Source: Atriophallophorus winterbourni
Taxonomy: Eukaryota; Platyhelminthes; Trematoda; Plagiorchiida; Microphallidae
NCBI GenBank assembly: GCA_013407085.1
Contig: JACCGJ010008214.1
Coordinates: forward strand, 99,193-163,192
Reading direction: 5' to 3'
Length of the DNA: 64,000 nt
Position numbers and translations under genes: made by a program. Under the pieces are notes generated by a model that did not search any database, was not told where the DNA came from, and was given only the letters and a program-made list of their open reading frames with translations. Below, piece by piece: positions 21,806 to 32,423 of the stretch. Numbering within the stretch: the first letter of the stretch is position 1; every line of letters starts with the position of its first letter.

Positions 21806-24800
21806 GTAAGTCGAGTTGCCACTTTCCACAACTTGTACCTTTTAAACGCTAGGAACAACTTACGATATTTTTTCTTGCTAGTTTTTGCACAATAAATAGT
21901 GATAGTTTGTGCTATCAGACACAATTCAATTCTTAAAAACATATCAATTAGCGTAAAATTTTAACGGATCTGTTTGTCGATGTGCTTTTAGCATGTGTAC
22001 CCCTGAACTCATTGTTTGCTTGTGGTTTCGCCGATAATTCTATCGTCGAATCGAATACATTAACCCTATGTTTTCGTTAACAAAATGCAAAAATAACTCG
22101 TTAAGGTTACTGGCAATCATTGCCCTATGCACCAATACTGCACCGAACAGAATCATATTTTGCCATCCGTCTCATCCAAAAGCCCTTCGTTGTTCTGTAG
22201 ATCGTTCTATCCTATCGCATGGTGCCTTCTTCAGCAACAAATGCGGCATTTCAGTATTATCGCTCTTCTAATCTTATCTGTAACTTTTCTGGTTTGTTTT
22301 TCTGACTGAGCCTACTCGTTGTTTTAGATTTCGCTTGTGTTGGGAACATTGGCTAAACAGCATTAAGGTTAATATCCTACCGACACTTTCTAGGTAATAC
22401 CAAGCTTTTCTTTTAAGATTTTCATTTGAAATTTATGCACCATACCTCAGTTTAACCGATTTTTCGGTTAAATTGATGCATCTCGGTCCCTTCCAGTTTC
22501 ATTATTTCCAAGATTAGCATGTCGTTTGAGTGTTTATAATCGATCCATGATCGTGCTGGTAAAATTTAATAGGATTCATGAGAAAAATTCATTGCCACAA
22601 TAGTTGCTAGATATTAGCATATATATGTTGGTGGGTGTGTATCCTTGGGTTTTTGTCTGATTAGTACAGTCCTAAACCATAAAAGTTATACACTTTTGTC
22701 TTTTGACTAATTTATATTACGCATATTACGTTACTCAAATGTGCCAGTCTATAGAAACATTCATGATCATCATCATAGACAGCATTACACCGGTAGCGCG
22801 TACCGAATGCTTAACTGCCATACAACCATGAAAAAGTAAAATCCCCAAAGATGGGGGAGGGTGGGGCTTAAATAGCTACGGATTCTATAGAAGAGTAAGC
22901 ACAAACAAACGGGGTAGAGGTGCCTACACCTCGAATGGAACATGCATTCAAACAAGTTTCGTGAATGAGTAGAGCGATATCAGCATGGCAGCTTCCTTGC
23001 GGCTTTCACTGTCATGCATCATAACAAGATTTTCTCGTCACTCCGCTTGACAACATACAAGGTTAAGCAAACACTCCAAGAAGATGCTTAGTGCAAGACC
23101 GCCATTGAACACGGTTTCTGGGCATATCCTGAAGCGTAACTAGCCATTGCGATACCTGATAGCGGGGACACCAGCCTTGAAGACGCGCTGCGCCGACTTT
23201 GGAAAGGTTACTAGTAAGGGTTTTTAACTGCTTATGCCATGTGACTGTTTGGCCACCCCGAGATTTACACCAATCTGGATGTGGCGTCGCAAAAAGAATC
23301 CGTTTCATGATCGGTCAAACGGTAGCTCAGGCCGTAAGGCGTGAGACTACAATGGTGATGGTCCTGGGTTCGAATCCGACCCGAGACAGGATATGCACTG
23401 CTGATGAGCTCAAATAAGAGCGAACCTCAAGATAAGTGCTTCTAATGTGGACCGTTGTGATAAATTTTGTGAATATTTTGCAGGACTTGGTACTGATGAG
23501 TAGTCGCAAGACATGAAGAAAGAACTCTCCTAACTGAATATTTATATAACTCTAACAGCTGTAACGCTGTGGATCACAGTATTTCAAATCACAATTCAAA
23601 GGTAGAACTTCGTAGCTAGGGTAAGCTGTCCCGTCACGTTGTCTCATCCGAAAACGATCCTAGCGTTATTTCGTGCTGCATGGACTCCACAGAACGGATA
23701 ACTGAGGCGTCTTAATATTTTTGTGATCAATACCTTTTGAAAATCGTCGGCATACAAGTAGCCTACCTATTCGGGTGTGCATTTATTATAGATAAATTAG
23801 TCAGGCATAGATATATAAGTTAACTAGTAGAAACTTGTTTTATGCTCACTATATACTTCGTTGCTGTCTTAGCTTCCGCTCTTATCTGTTTATTTGAGTA
23901 TGATTATATGATAGATATACTTATGCGCCTTTCAGCAATGAATTGCTGTTTTTGTCAATGGTTTTACACCAACTTCATTTCATAAATTTGAGTTTGCCCA
24001 CCATCACATTTGAAGGATAAGTGTGAGAAGTTCGTTATCTGTGGTTGCTAATGCGGCGTTGCCCCTGAAATTCGACACCGATGCACACTTTTATTCCCAA
24101 TAACACATTCTCTACCGCAGCATCATTCTGGATACTTGGCCCTACCAGTTAACGCTCATATTGAGATACTTTGAATAACCCAATAGGTCTGATTTTTAGA
24201 ATGATTTGTGAACTCACAAGTTTGGCGTGTATATGTTGTGCAAGTATGCGTTGATGTAGCCAGCTTCAAAGCTTTATTGAAGCTGGAAGGTTATCTTATA
24301 TATGTTTTAAATCCCGATGTCATTTCATTAATTTCAGCTTGATGCTACTGCCAATCGTTTGTGAATCCATTCTGAGTCATCATCATTATGGACAGTAGTT
24401 ATCTTCTCGTCTATTTCTGATACCCATTTTACACCGGCGAACCATCGAAAAATAAGAAAAAGCTAGCAAATGCAACGAAATCTAAACCATGAAAATTTCG
24501 ACTGAACAGCACGCTATGCCACCCATTCTCCGACTTGATCATCGCCTTCCCTGAAATCACTGGGGATTCAGCACCCAGATTTATTGTGACAATATTTGAC
24601 CGTATATGGCAATTTAGAGTGTATTAATTTCGCATATACGTCTAATTCCATGCGCCTCACTCCATCGAACTTGCGTCTACTTGCATTTACGACCCATTTA
24701 CATGATTTCCCAAGATTGCCTTCCGATTTCGCGGGGCACGTTTTACTTTATATGCAATTAAATATTTAAAAATTTACCGTAGAAAAACTACCTTATCATA

Positions 24801-27800
24801 ATATATGAACCCAGCCCTCGGGCTAAATAACGTTTGTTAGGAAGGTAACCAGGTGAATATGCAAATATACCGTGAGCTGTCCTCAGTCTTGATTATTTTT
24901 CTCACTAATCTGGCCAAACATTGATGAATTTAATATTTTTTGTTCGTTGTCGTTTAGATACCCTCTTGATACTAATTATTATGATGACAATAATAATAAG
25001 CTCCACCTCTTGTCCCATATAATTTTAGTCTAGCAAGTACCGAGATCTAATTTCATCTTTCGAACCGATGGCTGATTTGGAACGTGCGACTATTTCTCCA
25101 AAGCATAGACACTTTACAGGCAAGTTTTTACTCATAGCATTATGACAAGAAAAAAATATTTGAAAAATTTACAGGTTTATATTATATAATATCAAAGATT
25201 CGAATTGATAGTCTTCGCTTCAAATCTCAAACAGCTTCGATTCCACTTATCACTGGCATCGGAATTTATCGAGCTTTGCGATGAGAGTAAACGATGTTTC
25301 AGCTTGCATTATTTTTCGTATCATGTTTGTTTCAAGTGTTTATTTGATTTTTATTGAATGAGTACCTAAAGTTCCCCACAGTGAGAGGCTGCGTGTGGGC
25401 TGAGATACTGTCAGGCTGTTCAAGCCTAGACATATATGAGAGAAAATAACAAAATGGCAGTGCGACTATAGCGTATTTCCGCATCCAGTTCAGTAGCTTT
25501 GGCAAATCAATCTACCACGGTGTTACCTCCGCAGTTATGTATGGAGGCACAAATCTGAACAGGCAATATGCCGCGCAGTATTAAAATACTGCGCAATTAC
25601 ATATCTGTGCAGATTTACATGGGAAGCCGTCAACGATAATTAAGAAGCAACTGAATTGATGGATATTCGAAAAATGAAAAATGTGCTGAAAATTTAATCT
25701 TAAACGCCGTGGATTCAATGACCACGCACAGGCCATCGAATGGGTTACAATCAAGAAACAACTGCTGTCAATTCACCATTGTCACTTAGTCTGAACTCCG
25801 GTGGTATCTGAAGTCACATACGCTCTATCATCCCGTAGTGATTAATCTGTGCACGGATGTGCAATCCTGCAGCATTTCTGTGCTGTGTGGCTAACATCGT
25901 GCTAAATTGATCGGCCACCGCGAATGAGCTCCATGCTGAAACACGCTGGAGTCTCACTACCCTTTCTATTTTCTTTCTATTTCTTTGTCATATCTGTCTA
26001 GGCCTGGGAAACCTGACAGTATCTTAGCCCACGTGCAGTCTCTGACTGTGCGGCACTTTGCCTGGATCAGGCTTGTGCTTTCATACCATCATACCATAGT
26101 GATTTATCTCGTGTATATAATCATGAAATCTATTAGGGTATCGGCGTGATATCTTGCACATATGCTGCGGTACTATCCATGTTTAATAATCATTGCTTGT
26201 GTATCACTAGTCGTTGTTTGCATGGTGTGCAATTGTGCGATACTTCTGTACTATATAGGTAACATCGTGCTGAATTGATCTGCCAACGTTACCGAACTGT
26301 ACGCGAAAACACGTTGAAGTCTCACTAACATTTATATTTCGTTTCTCATATCTATCTAGGTCTTGACAACCTGACAGTATCTTAACCCACGTGCAGTCAA
26401 TGACTGTGCGACACTTTGCCTGGATCAGACTTGTGCTTTCATGTATACATACTTTTCCTGCAATTTTTTGCATACATACATCAGTAAACGTGTTTCGAAG
26501 ATTTTGACAGAATGAGGTCGTGCTGCGGCAAAGGTTTCGGTTGTTTAGCAAACTTGTCAAAATATGCTACAGTGCGATCTTAAACAAATTTCTGCATGGC
26601 CCACATTCGGTTGTTTGCTGGATAATGTCACAAGAAATGCTACTTTCTTCACATTAGGAAGTCTTCTGGTGGATTGAGGTATTCCCTGACTGATCAAATA
26701 ATCACACATTTCTTTTGGGAAATCGCATGAAAATATGCATTCAGGGTGACCTTTGTTGCATCAAATAGTGGTAAATTGGTTGGCCACCACTAGTGAGCTG
26801 CATGCTGATACAGGCTGGAGTCTCACTATCATTTCCATTTCTATTTTCTTTCTCATATCTGTCTAGACCTGGGCAAGTTGACAGTATCTTAGCCAATGTG
26901 CAGTCTATGACTGTGCTACACTGTGCCTGGATCAGGCGTGTGCTTTCATATTTACATACATCAAATAGTGCCAAGTCGGCGGGATGAGTTGAATTCAATA
27001 GTGATCTCTTCTAACGAACTCCTAGTATTGCAAGGTAGCTTGTTTTTATTCACGGAGTATGACGCAAAGTAACGTGACCTCTGATTGGAGCATGATATTT
27101 CTTTCCGAAACGGTTCGTAAAGAAGAATGTCAAAGTTGGGTAGTGGATTCTCCCGCAATTCATATCTCCGTCGAGGCCAAACTAATTTGTTTAAAAGTAC
27201 AAGCGAATGATGAGAATCATCATTTTGTTAGAGTAATCTCATCTTCCCTGAGAACCCGGATAGGTCACTTACTTTCTGAGCTATCGTTAGGCAGTCAACC
27301 CCCCCTATAGTTCCGCGGGTCTAGACTATAAAAAAACTTATTGATTGCGTTTTCCGAATAACTCGAATTGACTTTCCACTGTGTCATGTCAGTGAAAGTT
27401 GCTTGAACGAAAATTTCTGGCGATTTTTAGCTTTATAAAAAAATTTGCAGTGCTGCTGCCCATTCAAAAGCGATAGTATATCTCCATTTGGAGTGTCGTA
27501 TTGAAGCATGGAGTTCCTAATACCAGAAGGATATCATATAACTTGTACGATACGCAATTATGAAGCATTTCTGTACTGCGCAGGTAACACCATGCTATCT
27601 TGATTTGCTACCTGTCCTGAGCTGAATGCGGAAATTTGATGAAATTTCATTACTTCTTTCTCATTTTTTGATCATCCCCGAATTGGACATGGATATGCAT
27701 TGCTGATGTGCTCTAATGAAAACAAATCTCGAGCCCAGAGATTCTTTTAGATGGACTTGTAGGTTTTCGTTTTTTGTTCTTGGGAAAGCCGATATTATCA

Positions 27801-30800
27801 ATGCCCACAGCGTAACTCGCGTATTGTGGTCCGCTCCAGTGTTCGCTGTTCGACTTTCTTGTAGTAGTGTCCATTTTAGATGTTGTACAATGAATCATCC
27901 AATATTTTCAGTTTTAAGTTTCATCGCCATTCTAATAGCCTTGATCGTAGCTTGTAATTCTTTTTTGTGGAATCGAGACGTTTCATGTGAAGCAATTATC
28001 CGCTATGCCAATTTGTTTCATTTGAAGCTTACTGATTGCCTAAACAACTTCTCAACTTCATGCACATTGCTGCCCGACCTTAAACTTTTATTCAAAGTTA
28101 TTAATGCTTTTGTTACTTTTTTGCTTTCATCTTTTCATCGGCTTTTACTCCTCTCAGTGGATCTTGATGAATCTTCGTTCGAAAATCCAGCATCTCCGAG
28201 CGCATCTGAATTGAGTTCGGATCAAGATGAAACACCCCCGGAACGAAGACGGCCCTCACGTAACCAGAAACCCGGTACGTATGCACACCATCGTTTGCAT
28301 GATTTCTCGTCGCGAAGGTATCCGGTGATGTCCGCAGGGTTTGTAGTTCTAATAATCATAATTTGGGTCCTCGCAGTATTTGACGTGACACCACTCTTTT
28401 GGCGGTAGTTATCCATGCTTGACTGTCTAGGCCTGGGCAACCTGACAGTATCTTAGCCCACATGCAGTCTCTGACTGTTCGGCACTTTGCCTGTATCAGG
28501 CTTGTGCTTTCATACCATATACTTGACATGACTAACATTAATGTAGGTTCACGCTCTGCTATGCATTTATCTCTGTAGTCTGTTACCGAACGCCTTTAAT
28601 TGAAAGCCTTCAAAACATAACGCTGTCAAGTTGCAACGCTATCCTTCTAACACGGCACTTGCTGCCTGTGCAATTCTGTCCATGATGATGGTTTACTCAT
28701 TGCACTATAGTTAGCTGAACATCTTCCTGGACTTAAGTGAAGATCAGAATTCTGAGTGGCTTCTTGTTAATTAATATGGTTTAAAACCGTGTTCAGTGGC
28801 GGTCTTGCGCTAAGCATCTACTTGGAATATTTGCTTAACCTTGTATGTTATCAGATGCATTGGCGAGGAATGCTTGTCATGTTGCATGGCTGTGTAAGCC
28901 GAAAGTAAGTTGTGCTGATGTCGCTTTGCTTGTTCACAAGATGTGATTACATGCATTTTAGATTTGAGATGCAGGCACCTTATCCCGGTGTATGTGTTTC
29001 GATGGTATGAAAGCACAAGCCTGATCCAGGCAAAGTGTCGCACAGTTGAAGACTGCACGTGGGCTAGGATACTGTAAGGTTACCCAGGCCTAGACAGATA
29101 TGAAAAAAGAAATAGAAATGGTAGTTAGACTCCAGCGTGTTTCGACATGCACCTCGCTACCTCTGGCCAATCAATTAAGCATGGTTTTAGCCACACAACA
29201 CAAAGTACTGCACAGTGTATGTGTAATCTTTTACAGGTTCTGTAGCTTTATAGATCTCACCTTTTGCCGTTTTAGCATGTTATCAGGCCCTGCGTGTGTG
29301 GATGTTAAGTACTCGGTAATTGCTACCGATGTGCTGCTGTCCAAGATGATAATAATGATGAGGAAGATTGTATTTCTGTACTTCATTCGTGAAGGGATGC
29401 TTTCTCATCACCGATGGCTAGCAAAATGCTTATACATGAAAATGTGATCACCATTATTGGGATCACTAATGCTACAGTGACTGTTCTGTATACTAAAAGC
29501 GACTAAATTGAATATGTTCTGATTACGTGCTTTTTTTCATCTATACGAGTATTCTTGAGACTGCAGCGCCTTAAATCTTTCACGTTTTGGTTCGTTTATT
29601 TCTTATTTAATAACGCGAGTAACCACTTTTGTATAAGATTGAACGCGTTCGATTCCCATACACATGATCCTTATATCTTACTGTACGTAATACTGCACGG
29701 TCTTAATTCCACATGTATGTATAATGTATGAAAACACAAGCGTGATTCATTCAAAGTGCGGCACAGTCAAAGACTGCACATGGGCTAAGATACTGTCAGC
29801 TTACCCAGGTCTAGATAGATGCGAGAAAGAAAATAGAGATGGAAATGATAGTGAGACCCCGGCGCCTTTGAACAATAAGGTCACTACCGGTGGCCAATCA
29901 ATTTAGCACGGTGTTAGCCGCACAGCACATTCTCCGAAACTTGTCAGTCGTTCGCTGTACCGTATTCATGCCACCTGCTCGCTGCTACTGACTGTGCTGT
30001 GATATCCGTGGCTTTTGCAACAAAGAATCTCATCACAGTTTACAGTGCAACAATATGCGTTCGATAAGCTTCTGTCATTATCTTTCCCTCGAAACGAACA
30101 ATAAGCGGACTCCGCTCTCAGCATCCCAGATTTTGAGGCTTCCGACAAAATGCCTGAGTGCTGAAAATTAGCATAGAGAACAAGGTATAAAATTGACAAA
30201 AAGTGCGATCGTTCAATTTCATTATGCATCCTTTATTTAATTAAAATTTAATCTTCCTGTTCAGTTTTAGGTTAAATATGAATCGGTGTCTTGTTTATTG
30301 CAGACAAAGATTATTCCCCTCAAGCCAGTCTCAAATCTGTACCGAAAAGGCGCACACGGAAATCCAAACGTCCTTCTCCGTTCCGTTTTAAGGCTCCGAA
30401 ACCTGTCGCAACCACCAGCAACAATCGAGCTCCCGATCGCGACAACGACACCCGGAATCGCAAGTTCAAGTTTGGTGATGGTGAGTCTTTTGTTTATAAT
30501 AATCGTGATAATGATATTTGTAACATTGTATGTATGTATGTATGTATGAAAGCACAAGCCTGATCCAGGCAAAGTGCCGCACAGTCAGAGACTGCACGTG
30601 GGCGATATTACTGTCAGGTTGCCCAGGCCTAGACAGATTTTTAACATTTGTTTGTCCTATGTGATTCCAGGTTATATTTATTCGAAACTTTATATTTCCA
30701 CATGTTCCGAAATTGTTGTGACCAGGTATTTTTGGAAATAAGCTACCATTTTCGAACATGCTCTAACGGCGTGCGTCTTATACAGTCTCCTATAACCAAG

Positions 30801-32151
30801 TCCAGCTACTTGCCTACACGCCTGGTCCTGTCTGACCAGGTGGAACTGATACTACTGACAGGTGGAGGGCAAAGACTAGTGACTGGCACCACAATACCAG
30901 ATTGCTTCGTGCAGGTGTAGCTCACAAGTCTACCTTTGTTATATGAATTTTGTTTAAATCGGCACTGCCTTATAGCTATATCCTATCATGGGCAATGCCT
31001 CAGGAGACAACCCTGAGAAAGAAACCTGGAGCCGGAGTGTCCTTAGGTAGTTCGTAGTTGACCTCAAATCCGCCCAAACAATTTCTGCGTCGAGACTATT
31101 TTCCAAATATATCAAATTAACTGTTGCTTTGATTCCAGTCTTGTCCCGGATATTAAGGCAACTGCTAGCTCTTCATATTAAACTACTCAGGCATACATTT
31201 CAGCGCACTAATGGAGAGAACACTTCATTTAGCTTCTGTGGATAATAACACCGGTTAAAAACTATGGCTAGGTAATAAAATATCGTCTCACTACGTTCTG
31301 CTATCCTCATTAAATACATGCGGATTAGGAACCAGTCGAAAAGCAGACTGTATTTTTTCGCACCAGCGAAACTCATTAGTAACACATCCATCAGCCCGGG
31401 AACCCGGAAATTCTGTTTCTTGCTTCCTGGATTTTGTGCCAACGTATCAAACACCAGAGATGTTAGAAAATCAGTTATTATTAACAATGAAATAATGCCG
31501 CTAAAGGTCGACGTGGATGCTTTTGCAAGAGACGCGGCTTCCAGACACTGGTATGAATACGAATATAGATTACGCTTTTTGAAATGAAGAGGCTCTGATG
31601 AACCATGAATGCATGGTGTTTAGTTTGCCATGCAAAACACCCTACTATAACTAGCAGAACCAAGCAGCAACAGAAGCAAACTGATTCGGACTTTACATCT
31701 GAAGTGCACTATGTTATCATTGTGTTGCTCAACGTTTGTGCACTGACACTCTCTGCGACGGCTGTTGTAAAAGACGCTTTTTTGTCACAGTCTCACGGTT
31801 ATCCTTGAAAGCATGCCACAGACAAAGTGTTTAGTTAAATTTTATACTTTTAATGCCATAGTTGGTGCATATTAGGAATCCTGACCAAACTATCCAGAAA
31901 TCTTTGTGGTAGGTAGAACAAATAAAAAATTGACAACGCCTTTTTAGAACTATACACGCAGCTCAGTCTTTGAAGCTGGGCAAACGATTCATCCAGCAAC
32001 TGTTTCAGCGTCTTTTCATTGATTTCATCTCGATAAATCTTGAACAATTCGTGTACACATCTTTGTTCCAGGTCGTGTCATCGACTCGTCCGATCTCGAA
32101 CAAACGCGGTCTGGTCGTTGGGTCATACCTCACCGATATTTTCAGTATTAA
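21074..32151 (+). CDS. KNL2/M18BP1-like centromere protein (SANTA domain, CENPC-like motif), five exons
   Basis: Exons 21074-21805, 25029-25119, 28158-28274, 30304-30480 and 32072-32151 join with consistent reading phases (0, 1, 1, 1) into one frame. From ATG 21113 it gives about 385 residues. Residues ~88-186 resemble a SANTA domain: LLAWCPF ... GDCRIAG ... TSDKQLYELYQG ... IPSLPPHLLIAFTNGFPSKNW. The last residues, TRSGRWVIPHRYFQY, match the CENPC-k motif (RSGR..V.P..Y[W/F]) of KNL2 proteins. Between them the chain is basic and low in complexity. KNL2/M18BP1 belongs to the Mis18 machinery that deposits CENP-A at centromeres, so a nuclear, centromeric role is inferred. An acceptor (tttttacag) just before 21074 means a 5' UTR exon, or trans-splicing, may supply the mRNA start. 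Introns are full of SINE-like repeats. The alternative is an unrelated protein with chance similarity, which I think unlikely. Confidence 0.65.
23035..23310 (+). repeat. Interspersed repeat family C, copy 2
   Basis: Direct-orientation relative of 20450-20712. It ends atgtggcgtcgcaaaaag and is followed at once by the tRNA-related SINE, so the two may form one composite element. Confidence 0.7.
23309..23440 (+). mobile_element. tRNA-related SINE with hammerhead motif (Sm-alpha-like)
   Basis: The head carries a Pol III A box-like TAGCTCAGGC (about 23322-23331) and a perfect B box-like GGGTTCGAATCC (23366-23377), as in tRNA-derived SINEs. Immediately downstream is a hammerhead-like core (23395-23439). 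Schistosome Sm-alpha SINEs are known to combine a Pol III promoter with a hammerhead ribozyme; the resemblance here is in architecture, and homology is inference. The head does not fold into a clean tRNA cloverleaf with CCA-ready ends, so it is not a tRNA gene. Confidence 0.6.
23395..23439 (+). ncRNA. Hammerhead-ribozyme-like motif in SINE
   Basis: Stem I 5' strand GCACTG (23395-23400), then CTGATGA (23401-23407), a perfect stem II GCTC-AAATAA-GAGC (23408-23421) and GAA (23422-23424). A stem III region follows, then the stem I 3' strand AAGTGC (23434-23439), which pairs at five of six positions. The weak point is stem III: GAAC replaces GAAA, and the expected A-U pair before the cleavage base is lost, so this copy is probably slow or inactive. 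Confidence 0.55.
25029..25119 (+). CDS. KNL2-like gene, exon 2 (GC donor)
   Basis: Acceptor cccatataattttag ends at 25028. Open in phase 0: SSKYRDLISSFEPMADLERA and on to HRHFT. It ends ACAG|GCAAGT, the consensus of a GC-AG intron donor. The 91 bases change the phase from 0 to 1, exactly what is needed to join exon 1 to exon 3, whose only open frame starts in phase 1. Confidence 0.55.
25372..25615 (-). repeat. SINE-like retroposon, copy 9
   Basis: Plus strand has ccccacagtgagaggctg, gatactgtcaggctgttcaag and gcatccagttcagtag, ending with a decayed gcacaatctgtgca-type 5' end. The CATA tail block is missing or mutated. Confidence 0.75.
25849..26096 (+). repeat. SINE-like retroposon, full-length copy 10 with target-site duplication
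   Basis: The 248 bp copy starts gtgcacggatgtgcaat and ends ggcttgtgctttcatacc plus a short CATAC tail. Flanks tagtgattaatct (25836-25848) and tagtgatttatct (26097-26109) are 13 bp direct repeats with one mismatch. This defines both ends of the family and its orientation. An internal hairpin-forming pair (g-tgag...ctcac) lies in the middle of most copies. Confidence 0.9.
26219..26450 (+). repeat. SINE-like retroposon, copy 11
   Basis: Near full-length: ggtgtgcaattgtgcgatac ... cttgtgctttcatgtatacatac. Diverged from copy 10 at scattered positions. Confidence 0.85.
26480..27620 (+). repeat. Interspersed repeat family B, copy 2
   Basis: Matches the reverse complement of 19230-19800, with SINE copy 12 inserted inside. 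An open frame at 27059-27310 lies in it (SWVVDSPAIHISVEAKL ... LLSELSLGSQPP). The other copy has stops there and no known domain was recognised, so I do not call a gene. Confidence 0.65.
26771..26958 (+). repeat. SINE-like retroposon, 5'-truncated copy 12 with target-site duplication
   Basis: Flanked by perfect 12 bp repeats catcaaatagtg at 26759-26770 and 26959-26970. The copy starts inside the family at gtaaattgg and keeps the CATA-rich 3' tail. This 5' truncation is typical of target-primed reverse transcription. Confidence 0.9.
27562..27650 (+). repeat. SINE-like retroposon, diverged fragment 18
   Basis: The gtaacaccatgctatcttgat ... gagctgaatgcgg stretch corresponds to the first third of the SINE-like family. 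It is fused to the end of repeat family B, as in the copy at 19200-19250. Confidence 0.6.
27690..27735 (+). ncRNA. Decayed hammerhead-like motif
   Basis: ggatatgcattgctgatg (27691-27708) matches the start of the SINE hammerhead at 23390. The core reads CTGATGT and the stem II and GAAA parts are scrambled (gctctaatgaaaac). No tRNA-like head precedes it. Confidence 0.4.
28158..28274 (+). CDS. KNL2-like gene, exon 3
   Basis: Acceptor cttttactcctctcag ends at 28157; donor GTACGT starts at 28275. The frame reads DLDESSFENP...SSDQDETPPERRRPSRNQKP, an acidic then basic linker. Phase 1 in, phase 1 out. Confidence 0.6.
28421..28520 (+). repeat. SINE-like retroposon, 5'-truncated copy 13
   Basis: 3' half of the family only (gtctaggcctgggcaacctg ... 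cttgtgctttcatacc), in intron 3 of the KNL2-like gene. Confidence 0.85.
28775..28875 (-). repeat. Interspersed repeat family C, partial inverted copy 3
   Basis: The reverse complement reads gataacatacaaggttaagc, then agatgcttagcgcaagaccg, matching 23045-23110. Confidence 0.65.
29005..29217 (-). repeat. SINE-like retroposon, copy 14
   Basis: Plus strand gtatgaaagcacaagcctga ... cacaaagtactgcac. Near full-length. Confidence 0.85.
29723..29930 (-). repeat. SINE-like retroposon, copy 15
   Basis: Plus strand gtatgaaaacacaagcgtga ... ggtgttagccgcacagcaca. 5'-truncated. Confidence 0.85.
30304..30480 (+). CDS. KNL2-like gene, exon 4
   Basis: Acceptor ttgtttattgcag ends at 30303; donor GTGAGT starts at 30481. 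The frame reads DKDYSPQASLKSVPKRRTRK ... FRFKAPKP ... KFKFGD, a very basic segment suited to a nuclear protein. The length, 177, keeps phase 1. Confidence 0.65.
30527..30638 (-). repeat. SINE-like retroposon, 5'-truncated copy 16 with (GTAT)n tail
   Basis: A run of about five TATG units (30527-30547) is followed by the tail half of the family up to cctagacagat. The microsatellite is the reverse complement of the CATA tail. Confidence 0.85.
30780..31040 (+). mobile_element. Decayed RTE-like 5' UTR fragment
   Basis: Matches the 5' block of the RTE element at 46050-46280 (read on minus): gaactgatactactgacagg, gtgactggcacc, ccagattgcttcg. No coding part follows. Confidence 0.55.
31041..32071 (+). 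other. End of KNL2-like gene intron 4
   Basis: No exon is required for phase. Open frames on both strands at 31200-31587 and 31850-32047 overlap each other without family signatures. Confidence 0.4.
32072..32151 (+). CDS. KNL2-like gene, last exon (CENPC-like motif)
   Basis: Acceptor acatctttgttccag ends at 32071. In phase 1 it reads GRVIDSSDLEQ and then TRSGRWVIPHRYFQY, followed by TAA at 32149-32151. The other frame (VVSSTRPISNKRG) lacks the motif. A weak donor-like GTATTA at 32145 leaves open that the gene continues, but the motif normally lies near the end of KNL2 proteins. Confidence 0.6.
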
Positions 32152-32423
32152 CCTAGGATGAACGTCCCCCTACGCCCTTGTATTATAGTGAGTTTTGCCT
32201 GCCTCTTAATTCCCTTTCTAGTCAGGTTTTCACATATCTTGTAACCCTTATTACAGCTCACGTACATCAGATATATTTTAAATTGCTGCTTCAATTTTAA
32301 TTGCATTTTAATCCTTTGCTTCCATTGATTTTGTGTCATTCAAACAAACTGAATTTTTGCGTGCAAAGCTTAGTTTGCTTGTTGTGCGTTGCAATCGATG
32401 TTCATGGAAAATACTTCAGCTTC

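Larger units (their letters stand above)
21806..25028 (+). other. KNL2-like gene intron 1
   Basis: Holds repeat family C copy 2 (23035-23310) and a tRNA-related SINE with a hammerhead motif (23309-23440). A 27-base inverted repeat near 24260-24290 (ccagcttcaa ... ttgaagctgg) can fold into a hairpin. Open frames at 22068-22309 show no family match. Confidence 0.5.
25120..28157 (+). other. KNL2-like gene intron 2
   Basis: Contains SINE-like copies 9-12 and 18, repeat family B copy 2 and a decayed hammerhead motif near 27690-27735. No further exon is needed to keep the reading phase. Confidence 0.5.
28275..30303 (+). other. KNL2-like gene intron 3
   Basis: Holds SINE-like copies 13-15 and a partial inverted copy of repeat family C. 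Otherwise no feature recognised. Confidence 0.5.

Noticed and set aside
23309..23385. Functional tRNA gene
   Set aside because: A and B boxes are present but the sequence does not form a full cloverleaf with a clear anticodon arm and acceptor stem. It is joined to a hammerhead motif, so a SINE fits better.
24255..24290. microRNA precursor or spliced-leader gene at the short hairpin
   Set aside because: The perfect stem is only about ten pairs with a short loop, too short for a typical precursor. No Sm site or other support was seen.
27059..27310. 84-residue frame as a host gene or KNL2-like exon
   Set aside because: It lies inside repeat family B, whose other copy has stops at the same place. 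The phase is not required for the KNL2-like gene.
31200..31587. Overlapping open frames on both strands as an extra KNL2-like exon
   Set aside because: Exon 4 joins exon 5 in phase without it. No suitable splice sites give an open frame through the region, and neither strand shows a family signature.
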